From Oceanidesulfovibrio indonesiensis (GTDB lineage: Bacteria; Desulfobacterota; Desulfovibrionia; Desulfovibrionales; Desulfovibrionaceae), in contig NZ_QMIE01000011.1 of the NCBI RefSeq assembly GCF_007625075.1, forward strand, positions 88,543-152,542: a stretch of DNA of 64,000 bases. Reading direction: 5' to 3'. Shown piece after piece: positions 35,421 through 43,367 of the stretch. The position numbers and the translations under genes were made by a program. The notes under the pieces were generated by a model. It searched no databases, was not told the origin of the DNA, and saw nothing but the letters and a program-made list of their open reading frames with translations. The first letter of the stretch is position 1; the number at the start of each line of letters is the position of its first letter.

Positions 35421-37940
35421 ATGCCCATCGGCCAACTCTTCAAACACTGGACCTACCAGGTCTTCGCGCCAGGCAGCCTGCTGCGGGCCAAGTATACGGC
35501 GTTCAAGTCCCTGCTGGAGCAGGACGACTACGCCATGCAGCGCATCGCCGACCTGGAGGAAATCCACTACGGAGGCCGGCTTGTGGACTGGGCCATGATC
35601 CGCAGCCTCTGCGATGAGCTTTCCGGTTCCGTGGAGCAGTGCGTGCGCGAGCTCATGGAGATGAGCCCCACACGTTACATGGGTCTCATGGAGTTTTTCC
35701 GTAAGATTGATTTCTACGTTCGCATGGGCGTGGACCTGCCCGAACCGAACCTTGCACCGCCATACGTCATTCCCCTGGCCGGAGCCGCCGGAGACATCGC
35801 CCTCGCAGGCGGCAAGGCGGCGGCAATCGCCCGGGCCGCCGCACGGGTCCCCACACCGCCGGGCCTGGTGCTCACCACACGCGCCTTCGAGTACTTTCTG
35901 GAGACAGCCGCCCTGCGCGACCCGATCAAGGCGGCGCTCTCCCGCGTGGACCTCGCCGACTCCGAAACCGTTCGCGTTGCGTCTCAAACCCTCGTCCCAC
36001 TGGTGCGCAACGCCGAGATGCCCAAGGCTGCGGTCGAGGAACTGAAACGCGCGCTTCCCATCCTGGAGCAGGAAACGCGAGATATGGGACTGGCTCGCGA
36101 CGACGCCGAGGTGCGCTTTGCCGTGCGTTCGTCGGGCGTATTCGAGGACGGCAGCCGTTCTTTCGCCGGCCAGTTCGAATCCGTGCTCAATGTCCCGGCA
36201 TCCGGGCTGGTGGATGCCTGCAAGGAGGTCCTCGCCTCGCGCTACCATCAGTCCGCAATTGCTTATCGCGTCAGGGCCGGGCTGGCCGACGAGGAAACGC
36301 CCATGGCCGTGCTCGTCATGCCCATGATCGACGCACGCAATGCCGGCGTGGTGCTCAGCCGGGACGCTTCCCGCGGCGGCGCCAGGCGCGCCGGCATCTA
36401 CGTGGTGGATGGCCCGGGCCAGAGCCTGGTGGACGGCTCGCGCAGTGGCCTCACATACCAGGTGGAACGCGACGAGAATGACGCCCTTTCCCTGGCGCCC
36501 ACCACCACGCCGCCGCCTCTACTGCGAACCGGAGACAGCCTGCTGGATCTGGCGCGCTACGCCGTAAGGCTGGAGCAGGCCGCCGCTGAAGAGGAGAACG
36601 CCGAGGCACTGCCCCCGGCGCGTGAGATCGAATGGGTCGAGGACGTCTCGGGATCGCTCTGGGTGCTCCAGTCACGGCCATACGCAGGGCTCGAGGAGGT
36701 GGACAGCCGCCCCGCGAAGGAACCCGAAGACGTGCCGGACGCTCCAGTCCTGGCCGATCTGGAAGTAGCCGCCCCGGGCGCAGGCGCAGGCGTTGTGGTC
36801 CATGCCTTGGGCGTCCCGGAAACATCGCCTCCGGAAGGCGCCGTGCTCGTCACCGCCACCTTGCCGCCGCAGCTTGCCAGCTTCGTGCACTTGCTTTCCG
36901 GCGTTGTTTCCGGAGCAGGCAGCCGGGCCAGCCACCTCGCATCCGTGGCCCGGGAGCATGGATGTCCCGTATTCGTCTCGACCGATCAGGACCCTTTCGC
37001 CGCTCTGCCCGAGGGCTCAGAAGTCACGCTCTCGCACCGGCGCGGTCGCGGCCGGGTGCATGCCGGCAGACTGGAGGCCCTGGCCGGCGAGAAACGACCC
37101 GAGTTGCATCTGGAGGAAACCCCGGCGGGAAAGCGTCTGGCCGCCGTCATGCCCAGGATATCGCCGCTCAACCTGACGAATCCCGACTCTCTGGAATTCG
37201 CTCCCGAGCACTGCCGCTCTCTCCACGATCTCATCCGCTTCGTGCACGAGAAGTCCGTAGCCGAGATGTTCTCTCTGGTGGACAAGGGCGGCCGCTCCAT
37301 GACTCGATCCAAAAAGCTGAAGACCGACCTGCCCATCGTGCTCTACGTGCTGGACCTGGAAGGCGGTCTGTTCCCTTCCGCGGCGCAGAGCACGGAGATC
37401 ACCCAGGACGACATCGCCAGCGTGCCGCTCTGGGCGGTCTGGTGGGGACTTTCCGACCAGGAGGCCGACTGGTCACAGGGCATGACCCATGTGGACTGGG
37501 CCGAGTTCGACCGCGTGAGCGCAGGCATCTTTTCCAAGGACGCCAAGTTCCTTGCGAGCTACGCCGTCATTTCCGCACACTACATGCACATGATGATCCG
37601 CTTCGGCTACCACTTCTCCGTGCTCGATTCCATGTGCGGTCCCGACGCCAAGAACAACTACATCAACTTCCGATTCCAGGGCGGCGGCGCTCCATATGCA
37701 CAGCGCCGGCGACGCCTGGAGTTCATCCGCCGCATCCTGTCCCATTACGAGTTCGAGATCGAAATCCGCGGCGACATGCTGGAAGCGCAGCTCAAACGGC
37801 AGAGCGAAGGCATGACCCAGCGCCGGCTCGCCATGCTCGGTTACCTCATGGCCGTAACCCGCCTGCTGGACATGGCGCTCGTGGACGATCAGGCCACGGA
37901 ATCCGCACTGGCCACATTCCTCCGGAAAACGGACCGATGA
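35421..37940 (+). CDS. PEP synthase/pyruvate phosphate dikinase-like protein with non-canonical C-terminus
   Basis: This is an 839-residue protein. The N-terminal ~110 residues are unassigned. An ATP-grasp nucleotide-binding domain follows (GGKAAAIARAAARVPTPPG; FAVRSSGVFEDGSRSFAGQF; WVLQSRPY). A swivel phosphohistidine domain is at about 470-560, with H505 in SRASHLASVAREHGCPVF. The usual C-terminal TIM barrel for PEP/pyruvate is absent. Instead, about 280 residues (LTNPDSLEFAPEHCRSLHDLIR...) have no family I recognise. So it should phosphorylate a histidine with ATP, but the acceptor is unknown, as in rifampin phosphotransferase-like enzymes. It overlaps the next gene by four bases (ATGA), so the two are coupled. 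Confidence 0.85.
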   Translation: MPIGQLFKHWTYQVFAPGSLLRAKYTAFKSLLEQDDYAMQRIADLEEIHYGGRLVDWAMIRSLCDELSGSVEQCVRELMEMSPTRYMGLMEFFRKIDFYVRMGVDLPEPNLAPPYVIPLAGAAGDIALAGGKAAAIARAAARVPTPPGLVLTTRAFEYFLETAALRDPIKAALSRVDLADSETVRVASQTLVPLVRNAEMPKAAVEELKRALPILEQETRDMGLARDDAEVRFAVRSSGVFEDGSRSFAGQFESVLNVPASGLVDACKEVLASRYHQSAIAYRVRAGLADEETPMAVLVMPMIDARNAGVVLSRDASRGGARRAGIYVVDGPGQSLVDGSRSGLTYQVERDENDALSLAPTTTPPPLLRTGDSLLDLARYAVRLEQAAAEEENAEALPPAREIEWVEDVSGSLWVLQSRPYAGLEEVDSRPAKEPEDVPDAPVLADLEVAAPGAGAGVVVHALGVPETSPPEGAVLVTATLPPQLASFVHLLSGVVSGAGSRASHLASVAREHGCPVFVSTDQDPFAALPEGSEVTLSHRRGRGRVHAGRLEALAGEKRPELHLEETPAGKRLAAVMPRISPLNLTNPDSLEFAPEHCRSLHDLIRFVHEKSVAEMFSLVDKGGRSMTRSKKLKTDLPIVLYVLDLEGGLFPSAAQSTEITQDDIASVPLWAVWWGLSDQEADWSQGMTHVDWAEFDRVSAGIFSKDAKFLASYAVISAHYMHMMIRFGYHFSVLDSMCGPDAKNNYINFRFQGGGAPYAQRRRRLEFIRRILSHYEFEIEIRGDMLEAQLKRQSEGMTQRRLAMLGYLMAVTRLLDMALVDDQATESALATFLRKTDR

Positions 37941-39022
37941 CGTTCGCCATGACTCGCAAAAAAGATGCTCCGGCCTATACCCTGCACTGGGTCACGGACC
38001 AACTCGCCGTGGGCCAGGCGCCCATGTCCTACGACCAGCTGGACGCCATCAAGGACCAGGGCGTCACGGCGATCATGAACCTCTGCGCCGAGTTCTGCGA
38101 CCTCCACGACATCGAATCCGGCCACGGGTTCGATGTCTACTATCTGCCAATACCGGACGAGGAAGCCCCGGACATGCCGGCCATGGAAGAGGCGCTGGCC
38201 TGGCTGGACGAGGCCATCTACCTGGGCAAGAAGGTCCTCATCCACTGCCGCCACGGCATCGGCCGCACCGGCACAGTGCTCAACGCCTATCTTCTGCGCC
38301 GTGGCCTGGGCCACAAACTGGCCGGCAAGAAACTCAAGGGACTCAAGTCCCAGCCCGCCAACTTCAACCAATGGTGGACCCTGCGCAAATACGGCAGGCG
38401 CACCGGCAAACTCACAGTGCGGGAGCCATCGCTCGAATACAAACACCTCGTGGACCTCTCGCCTTTTTTCGGCGATTACGAGGCCCTCACCGCCCGCGCC
38501 GAGGAGCGCATCCGCATCGAGGAGGGGGATTGCGCACGCTGCGGCCAGGGCCACACCAACTGCTGCAGCACGCCGATCCGGCTGAGCTTCGCCGAGGCCG
38601 TGTATGTAAGCCACCGCATCAACGTAACCCTCCCCAGCGAGAAACGACAGCAACTCATCTCCCGCGCCATGGCCGCGGCGCGCACCGAGGCGTCCACGAC
38701 GCGCGGCCTGGAGAGCGCCACGGACGAATGGTGTCTCGCAGTATCCGGCGCGATGTGTCCGCTGCTGGAGGACGAGCGCTGCCTGCTCTACCCGTCCAGG
38801 CCCTTGCAGTGCCGCACCTTCGAGTTGTCCGAAACGTCGCAGGAAGAGCTCTGGAATACCGAACTGGAGCCGGCGCTTTCCAAACTATCCCAGGATATCT
38901 TTCTGGCCTTCACCGGTTTTTTTCCGGATGAATCGCCCCCCCGGCTTACTCTGCCGGACGTGGTTTCCGGCCGCTACGTGCAACGCTTCTTCAAATACCT
39001 GCTCGAACACCAGAAACGCTGA
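37937..39022 (+). CDS. Dual-specificity phosphatase fused to a YkgJ-type Cys cluster domain
   Basis: This is a 361-residue protein. Residues 1-160 form a dual-specificity/PTP-like phosphatase with C104 and R110 in HCRHGIGRTG and D74 as the general acid (PIPDEEAP). Residues ~190-310 form a YkgJ-like domain with clustered Cys: CARCGQGHTNCC, then CLAVSGAMCPLLEDERCLLYPSRPLQC, likely binding zinc or an iron-sulfur cluster. The start ATG overlaps the stop of the preceding kinase-like gene. The fusion suggests a phosphatase regulated by or acting with a metal cluster. No substrate can be named. Confidence 0.85.
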   Translation: MTFAMTRKKDAPAYTLHWVTDQLAVGQAPMSYDQLDAIKDQGVTAIMNLCAEFCDLHDIESGHGFDVYYLPIPDEEAPDMPAMEEALAWLDEAIYLGKKVLIHCRHGIGRTGTVLNAYLLRRGLGHKLAGKKLKGLKSQPANFNQWWTLRKYGRRTGKLTVREPSLEYKHLVDLSPFFGDYEALTARAEERIRIEEGDCARCGQGHTNCCSTPIRLSFAEAVYVSHRINVTLPSEKRQQLISRAMAAARTEASTTRGLESATDEWCLAVSGAMCPLLEDERCLLYPSRPLQCRTFELSETSQEELWNTELEPALSKLSQDIFLAFTGFFPDESPPRLTLPDVVSGRYVQRFFKYLLEHQKR

Positions 39023-39179
39023 TCCACGCGAGACCATCCTTTCGCATATTCCCGACGATTTCAATATACTGACCGCCACTCTTCCCTTCAGTGGATGACA
39101 TGGTATGCTGTCGCAGTCCGGCTGCGCCTTCAGCGAACCGGCAACATTTTCAGCACAGAACACCCGGAGGTATCGCAAT

Positions 39180-40433
39180 ATGGGTTCCGGACAGCCGCCT
39201 GTCTTCCGCACGCTCGCCGTCGCGCTCGCCATCTCCCTCGGCCTCATTCTCGATGTCCGCTCCCTTGCCGCCGTGGGTTCGCTGGCCGGGCACGGGGGGT
39301 GGCTCCTTTTCATACTCCTCGCCATACTCGCAGCGTTGTACTGCGTCACCGCCGCGGCCTACGCCAGGCTGCCGGCCCGCGGGAGCGAGCCCGAATCCAT
39401 AGCCCTGGGCCTGCAGCCCGCATGCGAGGAGGACACCACGCCCCGGGCCTTCGTGCGCCTCGCCCTGGTCCCTCTGGCCGCGCGCATCGGCGCGTTCCTC
39501 TTTATGGGCACTTCGCTCCTGGCCCTGGCCGGATATATGTTCAACGAGGTCTTCTGGCGGCAGTTCCCCAACCTCGGCTTCTCATTTTTGCTGCTCGTCG
39601 TGCTCGCCGGTTTTGCCATCATGGGCGAAAAGGCTCTCCGATGGCTCGTTACGGCGACTGGCCTGCTCGCCGCGCTGCTCATGTTCGCGCTCTTTGCCGC
39701 GGCGCTCGCAGGTCCGGGCGTGGAGAACGCCGGCGTGGGGCAGACTCCGCCCTTCTCCGTTTCCGGGCTGCTCCTGCTCGTCCCGTTGCTCGTGGGGTTC
39801 GAGGTGGGGCCACTACTCATAGACCCCTCGGCACGCCCGAACAGGCCGGCATTGCGGCGCAGGGCGTACCTGCTGCCCGTGGCCGCGGGCGCGTTGCTCC
39901 TCGCGCTATTCGGCGCCGCCGCACTGCACTGGGTGGATGTTGAACGCCTTGCCGCCACCACGGTGCCGCACATGACAATGGCCCGCCGTGCCCTCGGGGA
40001 TACCGGACGGATGATGATGGGGGCGGCCGGCATTCTGACCACGATCACGGCCCTGGGCGGTCTGCTTCTTGCGGTGCGGGCCACGGCGGTGCCGCTGTTT
40101 CCCGTGCCGCGCCGGCCGTTTGTGACCACCATGCCCATGCTTCTGCCATGCGCGGCCGTGGCCGGCCTGCTGGGGCTGGGCTACGCCGGCAAGGAGGTGC
40201 TGGAGGCTTACATCGCCGGAGCGTTCGGCCTGTGGCTCGCCGGATACGCCGTAGTGAACGTTGCCGCGTCGCGCTGCGTGATGCGCAACGCGCGCATCGT
40301 GCACCGTATAGCCGCCGTATTGTTCGCGCTCATGGCCGCGGCAATGGTCGGCGGGTCGGCGCGTCCACTGGTCAGTCTTTTTGTGGCTGCCCTGCTCCTG
40401 GCGGCCGCCGTGGCCTTTCCGAGAAAACGCTGA
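39180..40433 (+). CDS. APC-superfamily permease-like membrane protein
   Basis: This is a 417-residue protein with about 11-12 membrane helices. CGGAGG lies seven bases before the ATG at 39180. The Gly-rich breaks in the first helix and the FNEVFWRQFPNLG and GFEVGPLLIDPSARP segments fit an amino-acid/polyamine type permease, but no specific family was recognised. Ala, Leu and Gly dominate. It stands between the phosphatase fusion and the rhodanese gene. Substrate unknown. Confidence 0.65.
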   Translation: MGSGQPPVFRTLAVALAISLGLILDVRSLAAVGSLAGHGGWLLFILLAILAALYCVTAAAYARLPARGSEPESIALGLQPACEEDTTPRAFVRLALVPLAARIGAFLFMGTSLLALAGYMFNEVFWRQFPNLGFSFLLLVVLAGFAIMGEKALRWLVTATGLLAALLMFALFAAALAGPGVENAGVGQTPPFSVSGLLLLVPLLVGFEVGPLLIDPSARPNRPALRRRAYLLPVAAGALLLALFGAAALHWVDVERLAATTVPHMTMARRALGDTGRMMMGAAGILTTITALGGLLLAVRATAVPLFPVPRRPFVTTMPMLLPCAAVAGLLGLGYAGKEVLEAYIAGAFGLWLAGYAVVNVAASRCVMRNARIVHRIAAVLFALMAAAMVGGSARPLVSLFVAALLLAAAVAFPRKR

Positions 40434-40517
40434 GCGGTTGCATATCCGCGCCTGCCTCGGTATACAATGGATGAGGTCTTGAATCCGTTTCTCTCCACCC
40501 CATCCGAACGAGGTAGT

Positions 40518-40937
40518 ATGATGACGCATGCCGCACTCAGAGTTTGCATCATATTGATGCTCGCCGCCGTGTTTACGCTCGGCTTGGCGTCCCAGGCCTG
40601 GACCGAGGAGTCCGTGGCCCGCATGGACAAGGACACTTTGAAATCCAGACTCGGCGATCCCGGTCTGATGATTCTGGACGTTCGCACCAACTCCGACTGG
40701 AACGGCAGCGAGTTCAAGCTGCCCGGGGCAGTACGGCTCAGCCCGGACGACGTCGAAGATGCGGTCGGAAAGCTTGATCCAACCAAGGAGTACGTCCTCT
40801 ACTGCGCCTGACCGAACGAGTATACAAGCGCCCGGGTGGCGCAGACACTCATAGAGTACGGCATCGCCAAGGCATGGGCTCTGGAGGGGGGCTGGCACGA
40901 GTGGTTCCGCAGCGAATACCCTGTGGATGAAAAATAA
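40518..40937 (+). CDS. Secreted rhodanese-like sulfurtransferase, predicted selenoprotein (Sec at residue 98)
   Basis: This is a 139-residue single rhodanese domain with an N-terminal signal peptide ending near ASQAW. The frame runs through an in-frame TGA at 40809-40811, at YCA-TGA-PNEYTSARVA. The frame then continues for 42 more codons of well-conserved rhodanese sequence (VAQTLIEYG, WALEGGWHEW) to TAA at 40935. In most rhodaneses of this type the residue at that position is the catalytic Cys (YCxCPNE), so TGA replaces exactly the catalytic codon. A candidate SECIS hairpin starts 17 bases after it. GAGG precedes the ATG at 40518. Alternatives are a nonsense mutation (pseudogene) or sequencing error. 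Periplasmic sulfur transfer is inferred. Confidence 0.82.
40809..40850 (+). promoter_or_regulatory. Candidate bacterial SECIS element after the in-frame TGA
   Basis: GCGCC at 40828-40832 pairs with GGCGC at 40838-40842 around the loop CGGGT. Outer pairs GAGT (40818-40821) and ACTC (40847-40850) extend the stem. The loop begins 22 bases after the TGA and has G at its second position, as expected for bacterial SECIS elements. SelB binding is inferred. Confidence 0.65.
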
Positions 40938-41027
40938 TCGGCTGTTGCACACGGCCGGAAGCGCCCCTGTCGATTCGGCCGGGGCGTTTCATTTTGCCCT
41001 GATTGCGCGTTGTGGTATCTGACTTCC

Positions 41028-42491
41028 ATGGCGCGCATACTCGTAGTGGACGACGAAGAATCCATCCAGGAGACTTTCTCCTTTTTCCTGCGCAAGGCCT
41101 CACACGAAGTCACGGCTGTGGGGTCCGTTTCCGAGGCGTTTGAAGCCCTGGACCGGCAGCCTTACGAACTCATCATAACGGACATCCTCATGCCCGGCGA
41201 CACCGGCGACGTCATCCTGGACCGGGTCGCCCGGGAGGATGAACCGCCCACCGTCATCATGGTCACGGGCCAACCCGACCTGGAAGCCATGACCGGAATG
41301 ATGCGCCGCGGCGCATACGACTACCTGGCCAAGCCCGTACGCAAGCAAACTCTGCTGTCCACGGTGGGGCGCGCTCTGGAGCACCGCCAACTCACCCTTT
41401 CGGCCGAACGTCTCGCCAGGGAGAACGAGCGCTACCGCGAGCACCTCGAACGTCTGGTGGAGGAGCGCACCGAAGCGCTGGACACAACGAATCAGCGGCT
41501 CATGGGCGAAATTGAAGAACGCATGAATGCCGAGGCGTTTATGGCCCGTCAACGGGATCTCGCTTTGGCGTTGAGCCGGGCTGCAACCCAGGAGGAAGCC
41601 CTCGTTGCCATTCTCGATGCGGTACAGGCACTGGAGGGCGTGGATGCGAGCGGCATCCACCTGCTTCAGGACACGCAGGAGGAAGCTCCGTTCGAACTGT
41701 TCATGACGCGCGGATTGCCCGACAACTTCCCCGACTATTTCCATTCCATCTCTCCGGGAATGCCCTTTTATGAAACACTCATCGCGGGCGCGCCCCTGCA
41801 TACGAACGAAGTGTCCGAAGAGATGGATGCGATTGTACGCTCTCCGAACCCTGCAATGCTCCAACCATTCTCCACAATCTCCATGCTGCCCGTGCGCTAC
41901 GGCGGCAAGACCGTGGCGATGATGAACATCTGCTCGCGCGACTCCATCCCCCCTCTTTCGATGCGCTTTCTGGAAGCAATCGCCGAGTGCCTGGGCGGCG
42001 TCATTGCACGGGTCGCGCTCAAAACAGTCTGGGACGAACAGGCAGACCGTGAAAAAGCCGCGGCCCTCGGTTTTTCATTCCCTCCCTTGCGTTCCTGGGG
42101 CATCTGGGAGTGGGATCCGGCCTCGGATAAACTCTTCTGGTCGTACTCCCTGTGCCGGTTGCTCGTGCTGCCGCATCGCACCAGAGTCACAGCGCTTGAA
42201 ACGTTTTTCCCCCACTTGCCCCCAAAGGACGCCGCGGCGTTTGAAAAACTACTCCGCGACGCTGCCGACGGCACGTCGGAGCCGCTCACCGAATGCACGG
42301 TCCAGCTCATCGACACCTCCGGCCGCGTACGGTCCGTTCTGCTCATCTGCCGTGCGCCGTTGCCGGAACGACCACGTTGCATGGGGATGTTCATCTCGTT
42401 GGATGCCGAAGACGTCGACGCCGAAAATGCGTCCCCCCAGACTTCTTCTGTTCCATCCTGCACGAACCACGACGAACGAAACGAATCATGA
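41028..42491 (+). CDS. Response regulator with GAF-type sensor domain
   Basis: This is a 487-residue protein. A CheY-like receiver spans residues 1-120 (VVDDEE at 7-12, phosphoacceptor Asp in LIITDILMP, KP near residue 103). A coiled coil lies at about 125-175. A GAF-like domain lies at about 180-335 (EEALVAILDAVQALEGVDASGIHLL, VAMMNICSRD). A PAS-like region is at 350-460 (GIWEWDPASDKLFWSYSL). No kinase, diguanylate cyclase or DNA-binding domain is present, so output is unknown. It overlaps the next gene by four bases (ATGA). A kinase partner is not encoded beside it. Confidence 0.85.
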   Translation: MARILVVDDEESIQETFSFFLRKASHEVTAVGSVSEAFEALDRQPYELIITDILMPGDTGDVILDRVAREDEPPTVIMVTGQPDLEAMTGMMRRGAYDYLAKPVRKQTLLSTVGRALEHRQLTLSAERLARENERYREHLERLVEERTEALDTTNQRLMGEIEERMNAEAFMARQRDLALALSRAATQEEALVAILDAVQALEGVDASGIHLLQDTQEEAPFELFMTRGLPDNFPDYFHSISPGMPFYETLIAGAPLHTNEVSEEMDAIVRSPNPAMLQPFSTISMLPVRYGGKTVAMMNICSRDSIPPLSMRFLEAIAECLGGVIARVALKTVWDEQADREKAAALGFSFPPLRSWGIWEWDPASDKLFWSYSLCRLLVLPHRTRVTALETFFPHLPPKDAAAFEKLLRDAADGTSEPLTECTVQLIDTSGRVRSVLLICRAPLPERPRCMGMFISLDAEDVDAENASPQTSSVPSCTNHDERNES

Positions 42492-43186
42492 CGACCGGAC
42501 AGCAACTCATCAAAAAAATTGAAGTCGCCCTCGCCCTGCTGGAAGACGCCCGCACCCGACACGGCGGGCGTATGGCCGTCGCCTTCTCCGGCGGCAAAGA
42601 CTCCCTCGTGGCCCTGCATCTCGTGCGCACCATGCATGGCGGAGACATTCCGCTGCCGGTGCTCTCCATCGATACCGGGGTGAAATTTCCCGAGGTCACT
42701 GCCTTTCGCGACCGAATTGCGCAAGAATGGGGATTTGGTCTGCACATCGTGCAGGACGAAACCTGGGCTGAAATGGCCGCAGCCGGCTCCATGCCCTCGC
42801 CGAATTCGCTGGAATGCTGCCGCGTGCTCAAGGTGGCGCCGCTGCGCAACGCCATCTCCGAACTCGGCCTTTCCGCGCTGATCACCGGCATCAGGCGCGA
42901 TGAGCACGAGACCCGCAGGGACGAGACACACGTCTCCGTCCGCGAACACCCGCCGCATGAACGCATCCACCCGCTGCTGGACTTCACCGAAGCCAACGTC
43001 TGGGAGTACATCCGCACCTTCGAGCTGCCCTACGCCCCGCTGTACGACCGTGGCTACCGCTCCCTCTCCTGCATGCCTTGCACGGCCGCACCCGGCGCAG
43101 AAGACCCTGCCGCCACGGAACGCGGCGACCGCGCCCCGGACAAGGAGTCCGTTATGGCGCAGCTGCGCGCTTTGGGATATTTTTAA
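42488..43186 (+). CDS. PAPS reductase / PP-loop ATPase family protein
   Basis: This is a 232-residue N-type ATP pyrophosphatase fold protein of the CysH/CysD family. The PP-loop is AFSGGKDSLVALHL near residue 35. GIRRDEHETRRDE is the second family motif, and a Cys pair CMPC precedes the C-terminal tail. In this group, adenylyl- or phosphoadenylyl-sulfate reduction is typical, but related proteins act in tRNA thiolation or sulfate activation. Translation is coupled to the upstream regulator by a four-base overlap. Assignment to a specific reaction is not possible from sequence. Confidence 0.8.
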   Translation: MTTGQQLIKKIEVALALLEDARTRHGGRMAVAFSGGKDSLVALHLVRTMHGGDIPLPVLSIDTGVKFPEVTAFRDRIAQEWGFGLHIVQDETWAEMAAAGSMPSPNSLECCRVLKVAPLRNAISELGLSALITGIRRDEHETRRDETHVSVREHPPHERIHPLLDFTEANVWEYIRTFELPYAPLYDRGYRSLSCMPCTAAPGAEDPAATERGDRAPDKESVMAQLRALGYF

Positions 43187-43282
43187 AAGGCATGCCGATG
43201 GGCGCCGCCCCTCGGGCACCCCGCCAGTGAGAATCACTCCCTGGACCCAGAACAGGGGGCCAGGGGATCAGTAAGCCCCTGG

Positions 43283-43316
43283 AAAAAAGCCCGGCCCCCA
43301 TTGCTGGGAACCGGGC
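43283..43316 (-). terminator. Terminator between convergent genes
   Basis: GCCCGG at 43289-43294 pairs with CCGGGC at 43311-43316, with more pairing inside. On the minus strand a TTTTTT run follows. Confidence 0.85.
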
Positions 43317-43367
43317 TTGAATTGTCTCTGCCGGCTGGACGCGTTGCGCCTATTTTTTTGACGCCAG

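Noticed and set aside
36632..37936. Long upstream extension of the phosphatase-YkgJ reading frame
   Set aside because: It lies in an alternate frame of the kinase-like gene and is Arg/Gly/Pro-rich. The ATG at 37937 with four-base overlap is the sensible start.
40467..40811. Rhodanese as a truncated gene ending at TGA
   Set aside because: The frame after TGA keeps conserved rhodanese residues to a proper TAA, and TGA sits exactly at the catalytic codon. Selenocysteine explains this better than truncation.
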